From Metopolophium dirhodum (Eukaryota; Arthropoda; Insecta; Hemiptera; Aphididae), in the NCBI RefSeq assembly GCF_019925205.1, contig NC_083565.1, forward strand, positions 39,212,241-39,276,240: DNA of 64,000 bases. The letters are read 5' to 3'. The position numbers were made by a program, and so were the translations under genes. Position 1 is the first letter of the stretch, and each line of letters opens with the position of its first letter. Shown here piece by piece: positions 45,091 through 56,502 of the stretch. The notes beneath the pieces were generated by a model that worked only from the letters and a program-made list of their open reading frames with translations, searched no databases and was not told where the DNA came from.

Positions 45091-46553
45091 TTTAGATTCT
45101 GAGCGAAGCGATGAATGTATTGATTCTACAATGATGTGTGTTTTTTTTTTTATTTTTTTATTTTTTTTTTTATTTTTTTTTTATTTTTGTGTCTGTCATC
45201 ACCTTTTAGGACAGTAAAAGTGCTTGGATTTTCTTCAATAGTAACTTTTCTGATAGGAAAGTGAATCTAGTTGGTACTTTGGGGGGTCAAAAGTAAAAAT
45301 TTCCCAGTAGTTTTCACAAGCGACGTGAAAAACAAAAGAAAAATTAAGGAAAAACGGGAATTTTTACGCAAAATCTGTTTTCGAGAAAATCGATTTTGGT
45401 TTTTGGTGTAACTCTAAAACAAATGACCGTAGGGACATGAAATTTTGACTGAATGTTTATATTAGCATTTTCTATACACCATAAAATTTACAAAATATTT
45501 TGACTCTTTTTGAGCTGTTTATGGCCATTGTCAGTTTTAAATTTTTTTAGTTTTTTTTTCTATAATTATCAATAAAATTTTATCTGTTGAGTAAAAAAGC
45601 TTGACAATTTAATAGAAGGCTCCTAGGTTATTGTTTCAAAGGCAGATGAAAAAAATTAAAAATCCTTAGTCACAGTTTTTAATTATAAGCATTTAAAGTT
45701 CACATTTTGACAAAATACGGAATAATCACGAAAAATACCAAATTATTTTGATGAGAATTCATAAAAATTTTTCTTTTTAAATCTAAGATTTGAAAATGTA
45801 ATATAAGATTACTCATAAGTTTGTCTACCTTTATCAAAAAAAAAAATGTCTAGAAGAAACTTAAATTACATTTTTATGAGCGTCTGAAATTTATATTTTT
45901 ACAACATTTGATATTCACTCGATTTCTCATGTAACAATTTTCTTATTTTATTGTAATTAAAAAACGAATGACTTGAAAATTTCACTGAATGTTTATATTA
46001 GCATTTTCTATACACGATAAAATTTTGAAAATATTTTGACTCTTTTTGAGCTGTTTACGGACGTTGTCAGTTTTCAATTTTTTCAGTTTTTTTTTCTATA
46101 AATATCAATAAAATTTTATTTGCTGGGTAAAAAAGCGTGAAAATTTAATATAAGGCTCCTGATATATCATTCTAATAGTAGTTAAAAAATATTAAAAATA
46201 CATATGCACAATTTTTTCTTATAAGCATTTAAAGTTCAAATTTTGACAACATTTATCAAATTTTTAATTTATTAATTATTTTGTGGTTAAAAATTTATAA
46301 ATTTTTAACTTTTATGGCTAAGGATTGAAAATTTAAAACAAGGCTCCACGTAAATAGGTTATATATAAATTACTTTATTCACAATAATATCATCAAATAT
46401 ACTTGGTAAAATCATAGGCTGACTGACAGTTTTTGCTCAGAATCGTTTTTCTTATACAATGATATTATATCATTGAATTCAAATTTAACACCATCCATTA
46501 CAGTGACCCACTTGTAACCTACCGTACAGCAGAGCGATATCCACTTATCCACC
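45091..46553 (-). repeat. R element, copy D (full length, reverse orientation)
   Basis: On the plus strand it begins TTTAGATTCTGAGCGAAGCG and ends CATCC-like 'ATCCACTTATCCACC' followed by T7, the reverse complement of copies A and C. All three internal units are present, and the left-end reading frame (reading DKWISLCCTVGYKW on the minus strand) is open to its stop. Slightly more diverged than A and C are from each other. Confidence 0.87.
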
Positions 46554-47216
46554 TTTTTTATGATGTATTTCGATTTTAAATATCTCGCTTTTAATGAGTT
46601 CTAGTGTTCTACATCAGTTGTTACAAAATACCTTTTATAGTAATAAGTACGGAAAAAAAAATAATATGAAATAATTTCATCGGAATGTCATAATATAGGT
46701 AGGTAGCTGATGAAATATTCAGCTTCACGTGGTGGATATAACTACACGCTAAAGCTGCGTTTCATTGTACAGCGTAAAATCTACGTACAGCAATTGAAAA
46801 TAGTTTTAATTAATGTTCTAATAAATATTTTATCAAAACATCATACAAAAATGTGTACGCGCTCGAAGCGTGGGCAATACGACACGCGTACAATTTTTAA
46901 TTAAAAAACCGGCAACAAATAAATGGGTTTAATATCGGTATTTACCGACGTTACCAATGTAACAATATTACCGTCATTGTCGTCAAATACAATGAAATAT
47001 AATATTGTATAACACTGTACCACGTTAGCGGTGTTTACCCTCAAAACGCATATTTCAGGTAGATACTTTAAGGCACATATGCAAATAGTGTTGTAGATTT
47101 GTCGGTGGACATTTTATTATTTTTTTTTTTTTTTTTAATAAACGAGTGGTTAGTTTCAAAACGAATCGTAACGGACGTGTAACGACACCGTTAAACAAAA
47201 ACCATAAACATAATAG
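46554..47216. other. AT-rich sequence, nothing recognised
   Basis: A short plus-strand frame (46710-46904) shows no domain. A poly(T) run lies near 47121-47138. Confidence 0.4.
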
Positions 47217-47505
47217 CAGGGCTTGAATTTCAGAAACCAGTATAAACTATTAAAATAATCGAAACCGGACAAAATTTGATACCGATATTATAATCTAAAA
47301 CCAAAACCGAAAAACATTGGAAACCGGTACTACATTAAAAACCGAAAATGGAAAAATTTGGATACCGGTGTTATATTTTAAAACCGAAACCGAAAATATA
47401 ATACTTAAAAAATGATATTTTTTTGAAAATCATTGGTATCTTGAACATTTTGGAAAGTTTGCTTTACACAACAGGCGATTTGAATGTGATCCCTTTCCAC
47501 GTACC
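47217..47505 (-). mobile_element. Fragment of the GGTTTC/GAAACC-rich MITE family
   Basis: Begins CAGGGCTTGAATTTCAG and is rich in AAACCGAAACCGAAA and ATACCGGT-like words. The stretch 'TTGAAAATCATTGGTATCTTGAACATTTTGGAAAG' is the exact reverse complement of sequence at about 53942-53975, so this copy and the partial one at 53865-54095 are inverted relatives. The second end was not fixed. Confidence 0.6.
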
Positions 47506-48285
47506 TCAACATAACTCCAAAACATTCCCCTCCTTTCACATCAAAACCCACCTAACTAATTATGGTACAGCATTTTGATGTTTGGAAATGAGTTTTTGGA
47601 TTGGACTCTATCCATTACCTACTAATTATTAATCATTCACGATTTTCATCAGAAAACCAGTCGTTCAATATTTTGGAGAAATGTAATTTAGTTTAGTATT
47701 TTTTTTTCGTTCATATATTGTGATTAAAATAACTTAAGTTACGTTTTTACAAATTTACTTATTTCGAATATCTAAATTGTCTTGGACAATGTACTTGAGC
47801 CTATTGCCGTTTATGTTATACAAATTTAAAATAAAATAATAAATATTATTTGAACTGTATTAACTCCCGAAGTTCCCGGGCTACGGTTAAAATGATAATT
47901 CAAAGGGCACTAGAAACTCTCACTGTATTACCTACTACATATGGGCTCACATAACAGGTTTCTCATATCTCGGTACAGAACTTTGCTGTTATCGTAATAT
48001 TGTTCACTCGGTATTAATTAATTAATAATAAATTAGGTACGTAAATCGTAACGACATTATATATTATTATATTAAGCCAAATATCCCGACTTCGAGTGCA
48101 GTTATTCAAGTCCTATATTATAGTATATAATAATATACGCTCTACAGGTGTGTCTCAGTTCTAGTATACCACCTCAGTTTGCGGACAGATCGGCGTCAGT
48201 CTCAAACCTAGCTTTGGGAAATGATTCGACTTAGATGGGCAACTTAAAGTCGCGGATTTTGATTTGTATCATTATTTTTTGTCAA
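47506..48285. other. Intron sequence, nothing recognised
   Basis: Unique AT-rich DNA without supported features. Confidence 0.4.
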
Positions 48286-49491
48286 TCTATATATGTAAAA
48301 ATGAATTTTTGTGTGTGTGTCCTTAATGTATTCCTAAATGGAAGAACCGATAAGGATGAAAATTGGCACAGAGATAGATTAGACCTCTTGAAAGAAGATA
48401 GGCTAGCTTAAAAAAGATAAATTCCAACCCGGGAAGGTGCTCAAATAGGGATTATGGAATTTACGATGGAAATTTTTGTTTGTAAATGGTCGCTTTAGGT
48501 TTTAATAATAATAATAATTAATTAAGCGATAAACATGTTGGCGCAGTGGCACTCCTAAGTATTTTCGTATGGAATGTCTCAAGTTTGAACCACGGTTTCG
48601 GTAGCCCGAACTTTTCAATTGTTTTCCATTTTTTTTCTTATTTTTATTTTTTTTTTATTTGTCTTCTTTATCTATATGCATATGAATGTTTGGTTTTTTT
48701 ATTCGTCGGATTTTAGTACGGTATTAGGTTACGTTAGGATTTTGTATTAATTTATCGTATTAATAGGTTGAATTAAGTGAAAACGACAAACTTGGTTTAA
48801 CTCTGATACTTTAGAGTTCAATTATATCCCACACACAATTTGGGAAATGATAATATTTTATGAATATTTTAAAATGCTTGAATAATGAATATTTGACTAA
48901 TAATATTGTATAAATATTTTCTTCTCATTATAACAAAATATTGTACTATATGATTGGGTAAAAATGTCAACTTAATAATTTTATAAAATTTCCGTAAAAA
49001 TTTCAAAATTAAAATGTTTTTTATAAAATATTTTGAAAAATATGAACTTCTTGGCCAAAGAATATAATTAAAATATTTCCTAATTATTTACGCAACTTTT
49101 TAAAATATTTTGACAACTATATTATTTTACTGAAAATATTTCTACCATAGTTATAGGAAATATTTGTATGCTGTGTGGGACACTTAAGTACAAACATCCC
49201 GGTGTACCGCAGGTAGATTGCCTACCTGATAATAAACTACTGCGAATCTCACGGATAACACCGGGCTATACATTAAAATACAAAATAATTTACACTTAAA
49301 AAGACATTGCTTCCACGGCGCGTTACACCCAAAAGGAGTTGAAAAATCAGAATTTTTTTTCCGGGTAACGGAAAAGTGAAGATAAGTTTTCAACACCGTA
49401 CGCTGAATATTAAACAACGAATCGAACAAAGTTTGAGTCGTATAGACTTGGTACATTTAACGGTCGACGAAGTGCACGGGATCAGCTATAG
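48286..49491 (+). mobile_element. Helitron-like element (degraded 3' end)
   Basis: Starts TCTATATATGTAAAAATGAA after an A, then has 'GAAGAACCGATAAGGATGAAAATTGG', the usual 5' region of short aphid Helitrons. The 3' side 'CGAACAAAGTTTGAGTCgTATAGacttGGTACATTTAACGG' and 'AAGTGCACGGGATCAGCTATAG' match the Helitron at 40755-41073, but the terminal CTAG has become CTATAG. At 1.2 kb it may be one longer element or two overlapping copies. It contains a tRNA-like promoter motif pair at 48539-48591. Confidence 0.6.
48539..48591 (+). promoter_or_regulatory. tRNA-like A-box and B-box (possible SINE head)
   Basis: TGGCGCAGTGG (48539-48549) fits the RNA polymerase III A-box consensus TRGCNNAGYNGG-type pattern, and GTTTGAACC (48583-48591) fits the B-box GTTCRANNC with one change. 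The spacing of about 43 bp is suitable. The sequence does not fold into an obvious full tRNA, so a tRNA-derived SINE or a captured promoter is more likely than a functional tRNA gene. Confidence 0.4.
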
Positions 49492-51205
49492 TTATATAAT
49501 ATTATATAGATTTAGGGTAAAACGAGACGAAATCCGTGTCCATATAGGTTAGCCCGAGTAATACAGTTTGTTTTCTTCGCCGTAACGTTTTCAGTGAACA
49601 AGAAAACAAAATTTCACTTTACTGGACGTTTAAAACATTTTTGATTATATACGGGAATTACACGAACTCGTATGACTGTATTTTCGAAGATGCATCGCGA
49701 ATGTACGTCATCGCGGTATAATAAGACGACACTTGATACCGTTTCCGGTTGAACAATTCGGCTTTGTAACAGCTGTACTTTAGGATTATATGTATCGTCG
49801 AAACGATCTGAGCGTATCGAATACACAACGGAAATTGGTTTGTTTGACTTTGTTCTGTTTATGATGTCCGTAAAAGCTGTGCTTTATCTCTAACGCGTTT
49901 CTGAATGGGGGAAAATAAAATAAAACAGTAAGTCTGTCGTCGTGGTATACCTACTTATAGTACGATAGGTGGTAGCTGGTAACCTATATATTATTGTGTT
50001 ATTGTTATGGTAACCGGGCGTAAACGAAATACGCGCCGTATTTCGTTATTTATACTATTAATTTATAATATCGTCTTTAATAAAAAAAAACAATTAACAT
50101 CATAATATTATTATAAGTCTCAAGATTTTTAAATTTTCAAGTATAATCGTTTTTCCGGGGGATTTTGGGTTTTGGGTGCAGGGTTTATTTGGGTGATCTT
50201 ATTTGACACTCGAAACTAGGTGAATAACCGTTTTTATTCGGGTCAGGGCATCGGAGCCTGTGCGTTTTTAGTACAAGAAACATGTCTAACAGGAAAAACT
50301 CTCACGCCCCATAGACAAGTCGATTTTTGTTAATACATTTTTTTTTTGTTTATTTGAAAGGAGAGAACATTTTTCAGGTTGGACCAAATTTTCAAAATTA
50401 TGATAAATTTATATTATAGAAGTAAAATATGCACTTCAATGATACATAATATTTGTTATTTTTAAATTGTATTTTTCTCGCACTCTTAAAAGTAAAATGA
50501 TGTTTCGGGCTTTAATCGAACCTGAAAAAATTATCAAATTATCATCTTTCAAATAAAAACAAAATCATCGAAATTCGACATGCCAATGAGTTTTTTCCAT
50601 GAAGTAATTTTTATTGATAAAATATACCATATAAACCTCCCCCCCCCATAAATAGTTATTTGACAGTAGATTAGTTGAAAGGTAGTAAGGTACTATACTA
50701 TTGAAGTTATATAAAATATAATTTTCAAATTTTCTAGAATTGCTGAAAACCGGAAAAACCAGCACAGACACCATTAATATTGGCTAATACTTATGTTCGG
50801 TAGTCCAGTTAATTTTATTAGATATATTTATAAAATATTGTTATTGTAACAAGGTAATACTGTTTATTATTATAGTATTTGGTCAATGTCAACACATAGT
50901 TCAGTCGTTGAAACCAGACCAGACCCGACCGTAAACGTCTACACAATAATGTTTTATGTTGTTATATTGGCTGTATTTGGATTTATTCTATGGGCGCCTA
51001 CAACCAGTAAAGTAATAAATTGTGATTGAAATAATATTTTAATATTCGGTGAATTGGATTTTAATATCGATAACATTTTTAAGAAAATATTATTTATAGT
51101 GAATGCATAATAATATAATTGATTGTAAATACTGTCCTCATATTGTTATTATCGAACAAAAGACTAACTAAAAAATCGAACTATCCACATAGAATACTTA
51201 CAAAT
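49492..51205. other. Intron sequence, nothing recognised
   Basis: Moderately AT-rich with short spurious frames (for example 49614-49826 on the minus strand). A run of C lies at about 50638-50647. No mobile-element ends were recognised. Confidence 0.4.
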
Positions 51206-51539
51206 CAAAGGTGGTCAAGTTAATAAAAATAATTAACTGTGACAAGTTAAGTTAATTCAATTAAATTGTCTTTAGTTAAGTTAAAAGTTAACAAAAAAAA
51301 AAATTAATTAGATTATTTTATAATATATAATTGGTAAAATAATGACCAAAATCGAAAAAGAGTCATCGAATCAGTATTGTCTAGTTGATTGCGAATGACA
51401 GGAAAAGAAAATTAACGTAACTGCACGACAGTAGTAATTAACTATACAAAGTTAAGTTACAACAATAACAATTTTAACTGAATAAGTTAATAAGTTAAAA
51501 ACAAAAATAATTAACTAGTTAAGTTAATGCCCGCCTTTG
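51206..51539. mobile_element. hAT-type MITE, CAAGGCTGGGCA family, diverged copy 4
   Basis: Ends CAAAGGTGGTCAAGTTAA and TTAATGCCCGCCTTTG are diverged versions of the family's inverted repeats. Flanks TTACAAAT and TACCAAAT agree at 6 of 8 positions. The interior again consists of AAGTTAAGTTAA words but lacks the core shared by copies 2 and 3. It is the shortest and most diverged copy (334 bp). Confidence 0.7.
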
Positions 51540-53229
51540 TACCAAATGAAAATATTATTTGGATTTTGGTTGATTTTGGGAGTTTGGTTTTTAAGGGTTT
51601 TTTGTGGGTGTTTTGGGCACTTGTATGGGAAGGGGGTGAAGGCCCCGATATAAAATAATAAAAACGATATCAATATTCTGTTTGAATGGTCGGACTGGTG
51701 GTCGTTGTCGTTCTTTGAATTAAAAAATAAACCGATGTAGTCACTCAGTTAAAGTCTCGTCACGGTCGGGTAGGATCATTCGTATAACTACTGATGCCAC
51801 GGACTGTAGGCGAGTGCAGGGTGAAACTTTCTGAAATCGATTGCCTCGTCGAGAAGCACAAACTGGAGATGAAAGGGCATGCCAGCAGCAGCACAACTAT
51901 TATACCTAGGTTCTGTTGTTTCGGTCTCAGAACCTGTGTACAAGTATAACTATGCACGTCGTCGACTGCTCATCATCCAAACGACTTCTATTCGTTTACA
52001 AACGCATCGAGACAATTCTTTGGGTGCCCGCAGCTGAACGGAGATAATATTATATCGTAATAACATTGTACTACGGTAAACCTCCCGACCACACTGCTAA
52101 TTATTGGAAAGCTCGTGACCAGGTACCTCTGCGAGTTAGTATACCTCAGACCCACCCGACGAAGACGATTAAAACTTTGGGTCGTCCTAATCCGACGGCG
52201 GCTAGCTCGACATCGGAGATTTCAACGAATTTCGGCGGTGAACCGTTTCGTTTTAACGGCGGCGGGCGAGAGAGGCGTAACCACCCCCTCCCCTATCCCT
52301 AATCATGGTGCCCGTGTCAACGTTTAAAATGCGTTTTTGTTCCCTTTGTCGTATTATAATAACGATATGAACATATTATTACCGCGGCTGCTAATGTGCG
52401 ACACAAAATAACAATAACGTAATTCCATCTGGTATACCAGCTATACTTATGTATACCACGATGTTCGAGCTGCGTGCGCGTAAAATATTATGATATAGGT
52501 ACTAATAACGTCGTTAGTATAAAATGGATTAATTTTCTCGCTGCTAATTGGTTGTTCGTTATTGATGGAAAACATAGGGCGAGTTTATCGGATTACGTTT
52601 TGATTTCGTTGAAACCGAGCGGGGGACCTGTCCATATATTACATCGTGTACGGCGTTATGCGCGTTTGTCTACGTCACATTTAATACTGTTTTCGATACA
52701 GAACACGCGCACCGGCGGAATGTGTTTGCCGCGTAAAACAGGCGATCGTCGGCGGCGGCAGGTTTTCCCGGGCATTTCGGCGATGTGTGTTTTTGGCAAC
52801 GGCCGCGGTCGGCGAGAGGACGAGGGGATCCGCGTCGGGCGTGCTCTCGCCCGTTCGTGTTCGGCAGGATTAAAATTGAATATTTTCCGCGAAAATTTGA
52901 AAACTAATAACATCTATAACGGCAGTGGCTCTGGTACACTATATAGGTAGGTATGACTACTATAATAATAATAATGCGCTCCCGCGCTCCATCGAAAATA
53001 ATTAATAAAATAATTACACTCGCGTCGTATTTCACCGAACACGGCGGCAGCAGCGGTGTCGCATACGCCGTATAACTATGTGTACAATATGCATATAACT
53101 CGTTGGTATATATTTATACGTTATATACATAGGTATTCGGATTTATGTGCGTTGTAACAATATGATACGACGACGATAAATAGTGTGCAATATAATAATT
53201 ATTTTGCGTATGTGTTGTACACAGGTACG
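51540..53229. other. CpG-rich stretch, no gene called
   Basis: From about 51700 to 53229 the GC content and CpG density rise. A plus-strand frame of 158 codons (52474-52950) and an 85-codon frame opposite it both exist, which is expected of GC-rich DNA with few stops. Neither shows a domain, signal peptide or splice-supported boundaries. It could be a promoter or an old gene fragment, but nothing decides this. Confidence 0.4.
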
Positions 53230-53283
53230 CGCGCGACGCCAATGACGACGGAATTAATTTCAACGTTTTATCACATCCGCACG

Positions 53284-53322
53284 GTCGGGTCGGGGGGGGG
53301 GGGGGGGTTGGAGGGGGAGGGT
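53284..53322 (+). repeat. Long G-rich tract
   Basis: GGTCGGGTCGG leads into an uninterrupted run of about 16 G, then GG, GGGGG and GGG. This is the strongest G-quadruplex candidate in the window. Confidence 0.7.
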
Positions 53323-53591
53323 GAAATACGTATTATTTTGGAAAATTGAAATATTAGTGTTGTACGGGGGGTCGTGGGCGTATTCGACTCGCGTTGACGG
53401 CTAAAACTCCGTTTTACACGAATCACATGGAAATAAACCTTGTTTATTTGAAATAGAAAAATAACGTATAGGTACTATAATATTATTCTTCAATTAATAT
53501 TACGTAATCGAGTACGGGTGTGAATCGGTGTACCCGCGGTGGCTATTGTATCGGAAAAACAAAATATGCATGTTTTTCAAATAATTATTTT

Positions 53592-53864
53592 GGGCGGGGC
53601 TTGAAACCGGTTGAAAAAAATTCGGTTTCGATTTTGTACACCGGTTTTTAATTTTTTCAATTTTGGTTTCAATTTTCTAATACCGGTATTAGGAAATTTC
53701 GGTTTCGGTTTCGATTTCGTATACCGGTTTCCAATTTTTTTTCGGTTTTGGTCTTAAATTATAGTTCCAGTTTTCAACTTTTTCCAGTTTCGTTTTTGAT
53801 TTTGTTTTCGGTTTCTGTTCTTGAACTGTTTATACCGGTTTCTAAAATCGGTCTCGAGCCCTGG
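53592..53864. mobile_element. MITE rich in CGGTTTC and ACCGGTTT words
   Basis: The left end GGGCGGGGCTTGAAACCGG and right end CGGTCTCGAGCCCTGG are imperfect inverted repeats. Flanks ATTATTTT (53584-53591) and ATTATTTA (53865-53872) match at 7 of 8 positions, which suits hAT. The interior is built from 'TTTCGGTTTCGGTTTC' and 'ATACCGGTTTCC' words. Fragments of the family lie at 5083-5158, 47217-47505 and 53865-54095. Confidence 0.75.
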
Positions 53865-54095
53865 ATTATTTACGTTCATTCATAGTTTATTAATTTATTT
53901 GAATCTCGGGATCACATTCGAATCCCATTTTGTGTAAAGTAAACTTTCCAAAATGTTCAAGATACCAATGATTTTCAAAAAAATACCGTTTTTTAAATTT
54001 TATATTTTTGGTTTCGGTTTTGTTTTTGTTTGCGGTTTCTGTTTTTTAACGGTTTATACCGTTTTCTGAAATAGGTTTTGAAACTAAATTTTTAT
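53865..54095 (+). repeat. Partial copy of the same MITE family
   Basis: Reverse complement of the copy at 47217-47505: 'CTTTCCAAAATGTTCAAGAT' and 'TTTATACCGTTTTCTGAAATAGGTTTTGAAAC' both have counterparts there. It lies immediately next to the MITE at 53592-53864. Confidence 0.6.
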
Positions 54096-55103
54096 AGGTT
54101 AGTACCAGTATTACTTTTAGTAACCTACACCTGTTATAATAATATCACGTTTTATCCACCGATGAAATATACAGTTTTCCTTCCGTCAATACCCATCCAC
54201 CCATATATGTTTTAAGGTGTAGACTTTCAATCTATGTCGCTGAGTTTGGCTACTATTGCTTACACTTAGCTACAAACCGGTGTACACCAATATAATACGC
54301 CATTGACGACGGAATTGATTCAAACATTTTATTTACATCTACACGGTCGCGACGAAATATGTCTTGTTTTCGAAAATGTTAATATCAGTGTTATAGGGTA
54401 GTAGTTCAGATAGTTGTTTTCGACAATCGAACATACGTTAAACCCCACCCACTCGCGTTGACAGCTAAGGATCGGGTGTTTTTGTTTTAAAAAAATTGAG
54501 TATTATATTTGAACCATTTTATACGAACTAAAATATACCTGTTATATAAAATATAAAAGAAATAAGGCGTAGGTACCTACTCTTCAAATACACATTTTGC
54601 ACAAGTGTAGATAGGCGTACCTATTGGCATAAATCAGAAAAAGAATCAGTGTTGCTCGAATAATTTTAGGTGACCTACCCCTCATAGAAGATTGTTATGC
54701 CTACCGATGAAATAAACTATTTTTCTTCTATTGATGCCCACCTAACATCAAGACTTGGACGCTATGCTACACGCTGCACTGAGTGTACTTACAAACTGCG
54801 CCGATCACCTACTTTACGTATGACATGGAATATTTTTTAGATAGGGGGAGGGGCAATGTAGGGTAACGCGAGCCAGAACTTACGTTAAAACGTAAAAATA
54901 AATGATTAAACATTGAATTTTGTAGGTGCTTTGAGATTGCATTTGATTGTGAAATTAAAAAAGTGAGATGATGGGGAACCCCTTGATTGTACAATGTAGC
55001 AGTATATTTTAAACACTTCGGCGCCACTGTCCACATGCATACTCGCGTTGACGGTTAAAACTTTGATGTTGCATTTTTAAAATTTGTGCATTTTTTCATT
55101 CTT

Positions 55104-56502
55104 TTTAAGATTCTGAGTGGAACGATAAATGTTTTGATTTTACAATGATGTGTGTTTTATTAATTTATTTTTTTTGTTTTTTTATTTTTGAGTCTTTGTA
55201 CACGATAAGTAGTCGAAATAATGCTTCGATTTTCAACTTCAGTACCTTGTTCGATGGGAAAGTTAATATTGTCCGTGCATTCAGGGGGTCAAATTCTAAA
55301 ATTCCCAAAAGTTTTCAAAACGCAAGGAAAAACAACATAAAAATTAAGGGAAAAGGGGAATTTTTACCCAAAATCAGTTTTCCACAAAATCGATTTTGGT
55401 TTTTGGTGTAACTCTAAAACAAATGAACGTATATACATGACATTTTCACAGGTCGTTTATATTTGCATTTTCTATACACGATAAAATATTCAAAATATTT
55501 TTATTTGTTTTGAACTGTTTAGGAACATTTTCAGTTTCAAATTGTATTAGTATTTTTTTCTATGAATGTCAATAAAACTTTGTTTGTTGAGTAAAAATAC
55601 TTGAAAATTTAATACAAGGATCCTACTATATTGTTACAAAGACATTCGAAAAATATTAAAAATCCTTAGTCACAGTATTTTTTTATAAGCATTTAAAGTT
55701 CAAAAATTGACAAAATATTGAAAAACCACGAAAATTAGCAAATTATTTTGAGTTAAGAACTCATAATTCAATAATTCAATTATTTTTAAATCTAAAATTT
55801 TAAAATGTAATACAAAGTTCCTTATAAGATTATCTACTTTTATCAAAAAAAAAAATGTGTGTAAGAAAGTCAAATTAAATTTTTATGAGCGTTTGAAATT
55901 CAAATTTTTACAACATTAGATCTTCACTCAATTTCTCATGTAGCGATTTTCTTATTTTATTGTAATTAAAAAACGAATGACTTAATACTTGAAAATTTGA
56001 ACTGAATGTTTATATTGACATTTTTTATACACCATACAATTTCGAAAATAATTTGACTATTTTTGAGCTGTTTACGGACATTGTCAATTTTCAATTTTCT
56101 TAGTTTTTTTTCCTATAAAATAATTCAATAAAATTGTATTTGTTGGGTAAAAAAGCGTGAAAATTCAATGCAAGGCGCCTGATATATTGTTACAATAGCA
56201 GTTGAAATATATTAAAAATATATAGACACAATTTTTTTTTATAAGCATTTAAATTTTGAATTTTGACAACATTTTAAATTTTAAACAAGGTTCCACGTGA
56301 ATATGTTATATAAAAATTACTTTATTCACAATAATATCATCAAATATACTTGGTAATATCATAGGCTGACTTACCGTTTTCGTTCAGAATCGTTTTTCTT
56401 ATACAATGATATTATATCATTGAATTAAAATGTAACACCATCCATTACAGTGACCCGCTTGTAACCTCCTACTGTACAGCTGACCGACATCCACTTACTC
56501 AC
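55104..56502 (-). repeat. R element, copy E (full length, older, reverse orientation)
   Basis: Begins TTTTAAGATTCTGAGTGGAACG on the plus strand and ends 'GACATCCACTTACTCAC', matching copy D throughout in the same orientation but with many more substitutions. All internal units are recognisable. The left-end reading frame has small indels. Confidence 0.82.

Larger units (their letters stand above)
53230..55075. repeat. Degenerate tandem array of ~560-bp units, interrupted by MITEs
   Basis: 'GCCAaTGACGACGGAATTaATT' occurs near 53238 and 54298; 'ACTCGCGTTGACGGcTAA' near 53387, 54452 and 55040; 'CCGATGAAATA' with 'TTTTCcTTC..T..ATgCCCA' near 54157 and 54704. Subtracting about 500 bp of MITE sequence (53592-54095) from the first interval makes the spacings agree at about 550-590 bp. 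Confidence 0.7.

Noticed and set aside
52474..52950. 158-codon plus-strand open frame
   Set aside because: It lies in a CpG-rich stretch with few stops and has an overlapping opposite-strand frame. No recognisable domain or repeat-independent support. Kept only as a note in the region entry.
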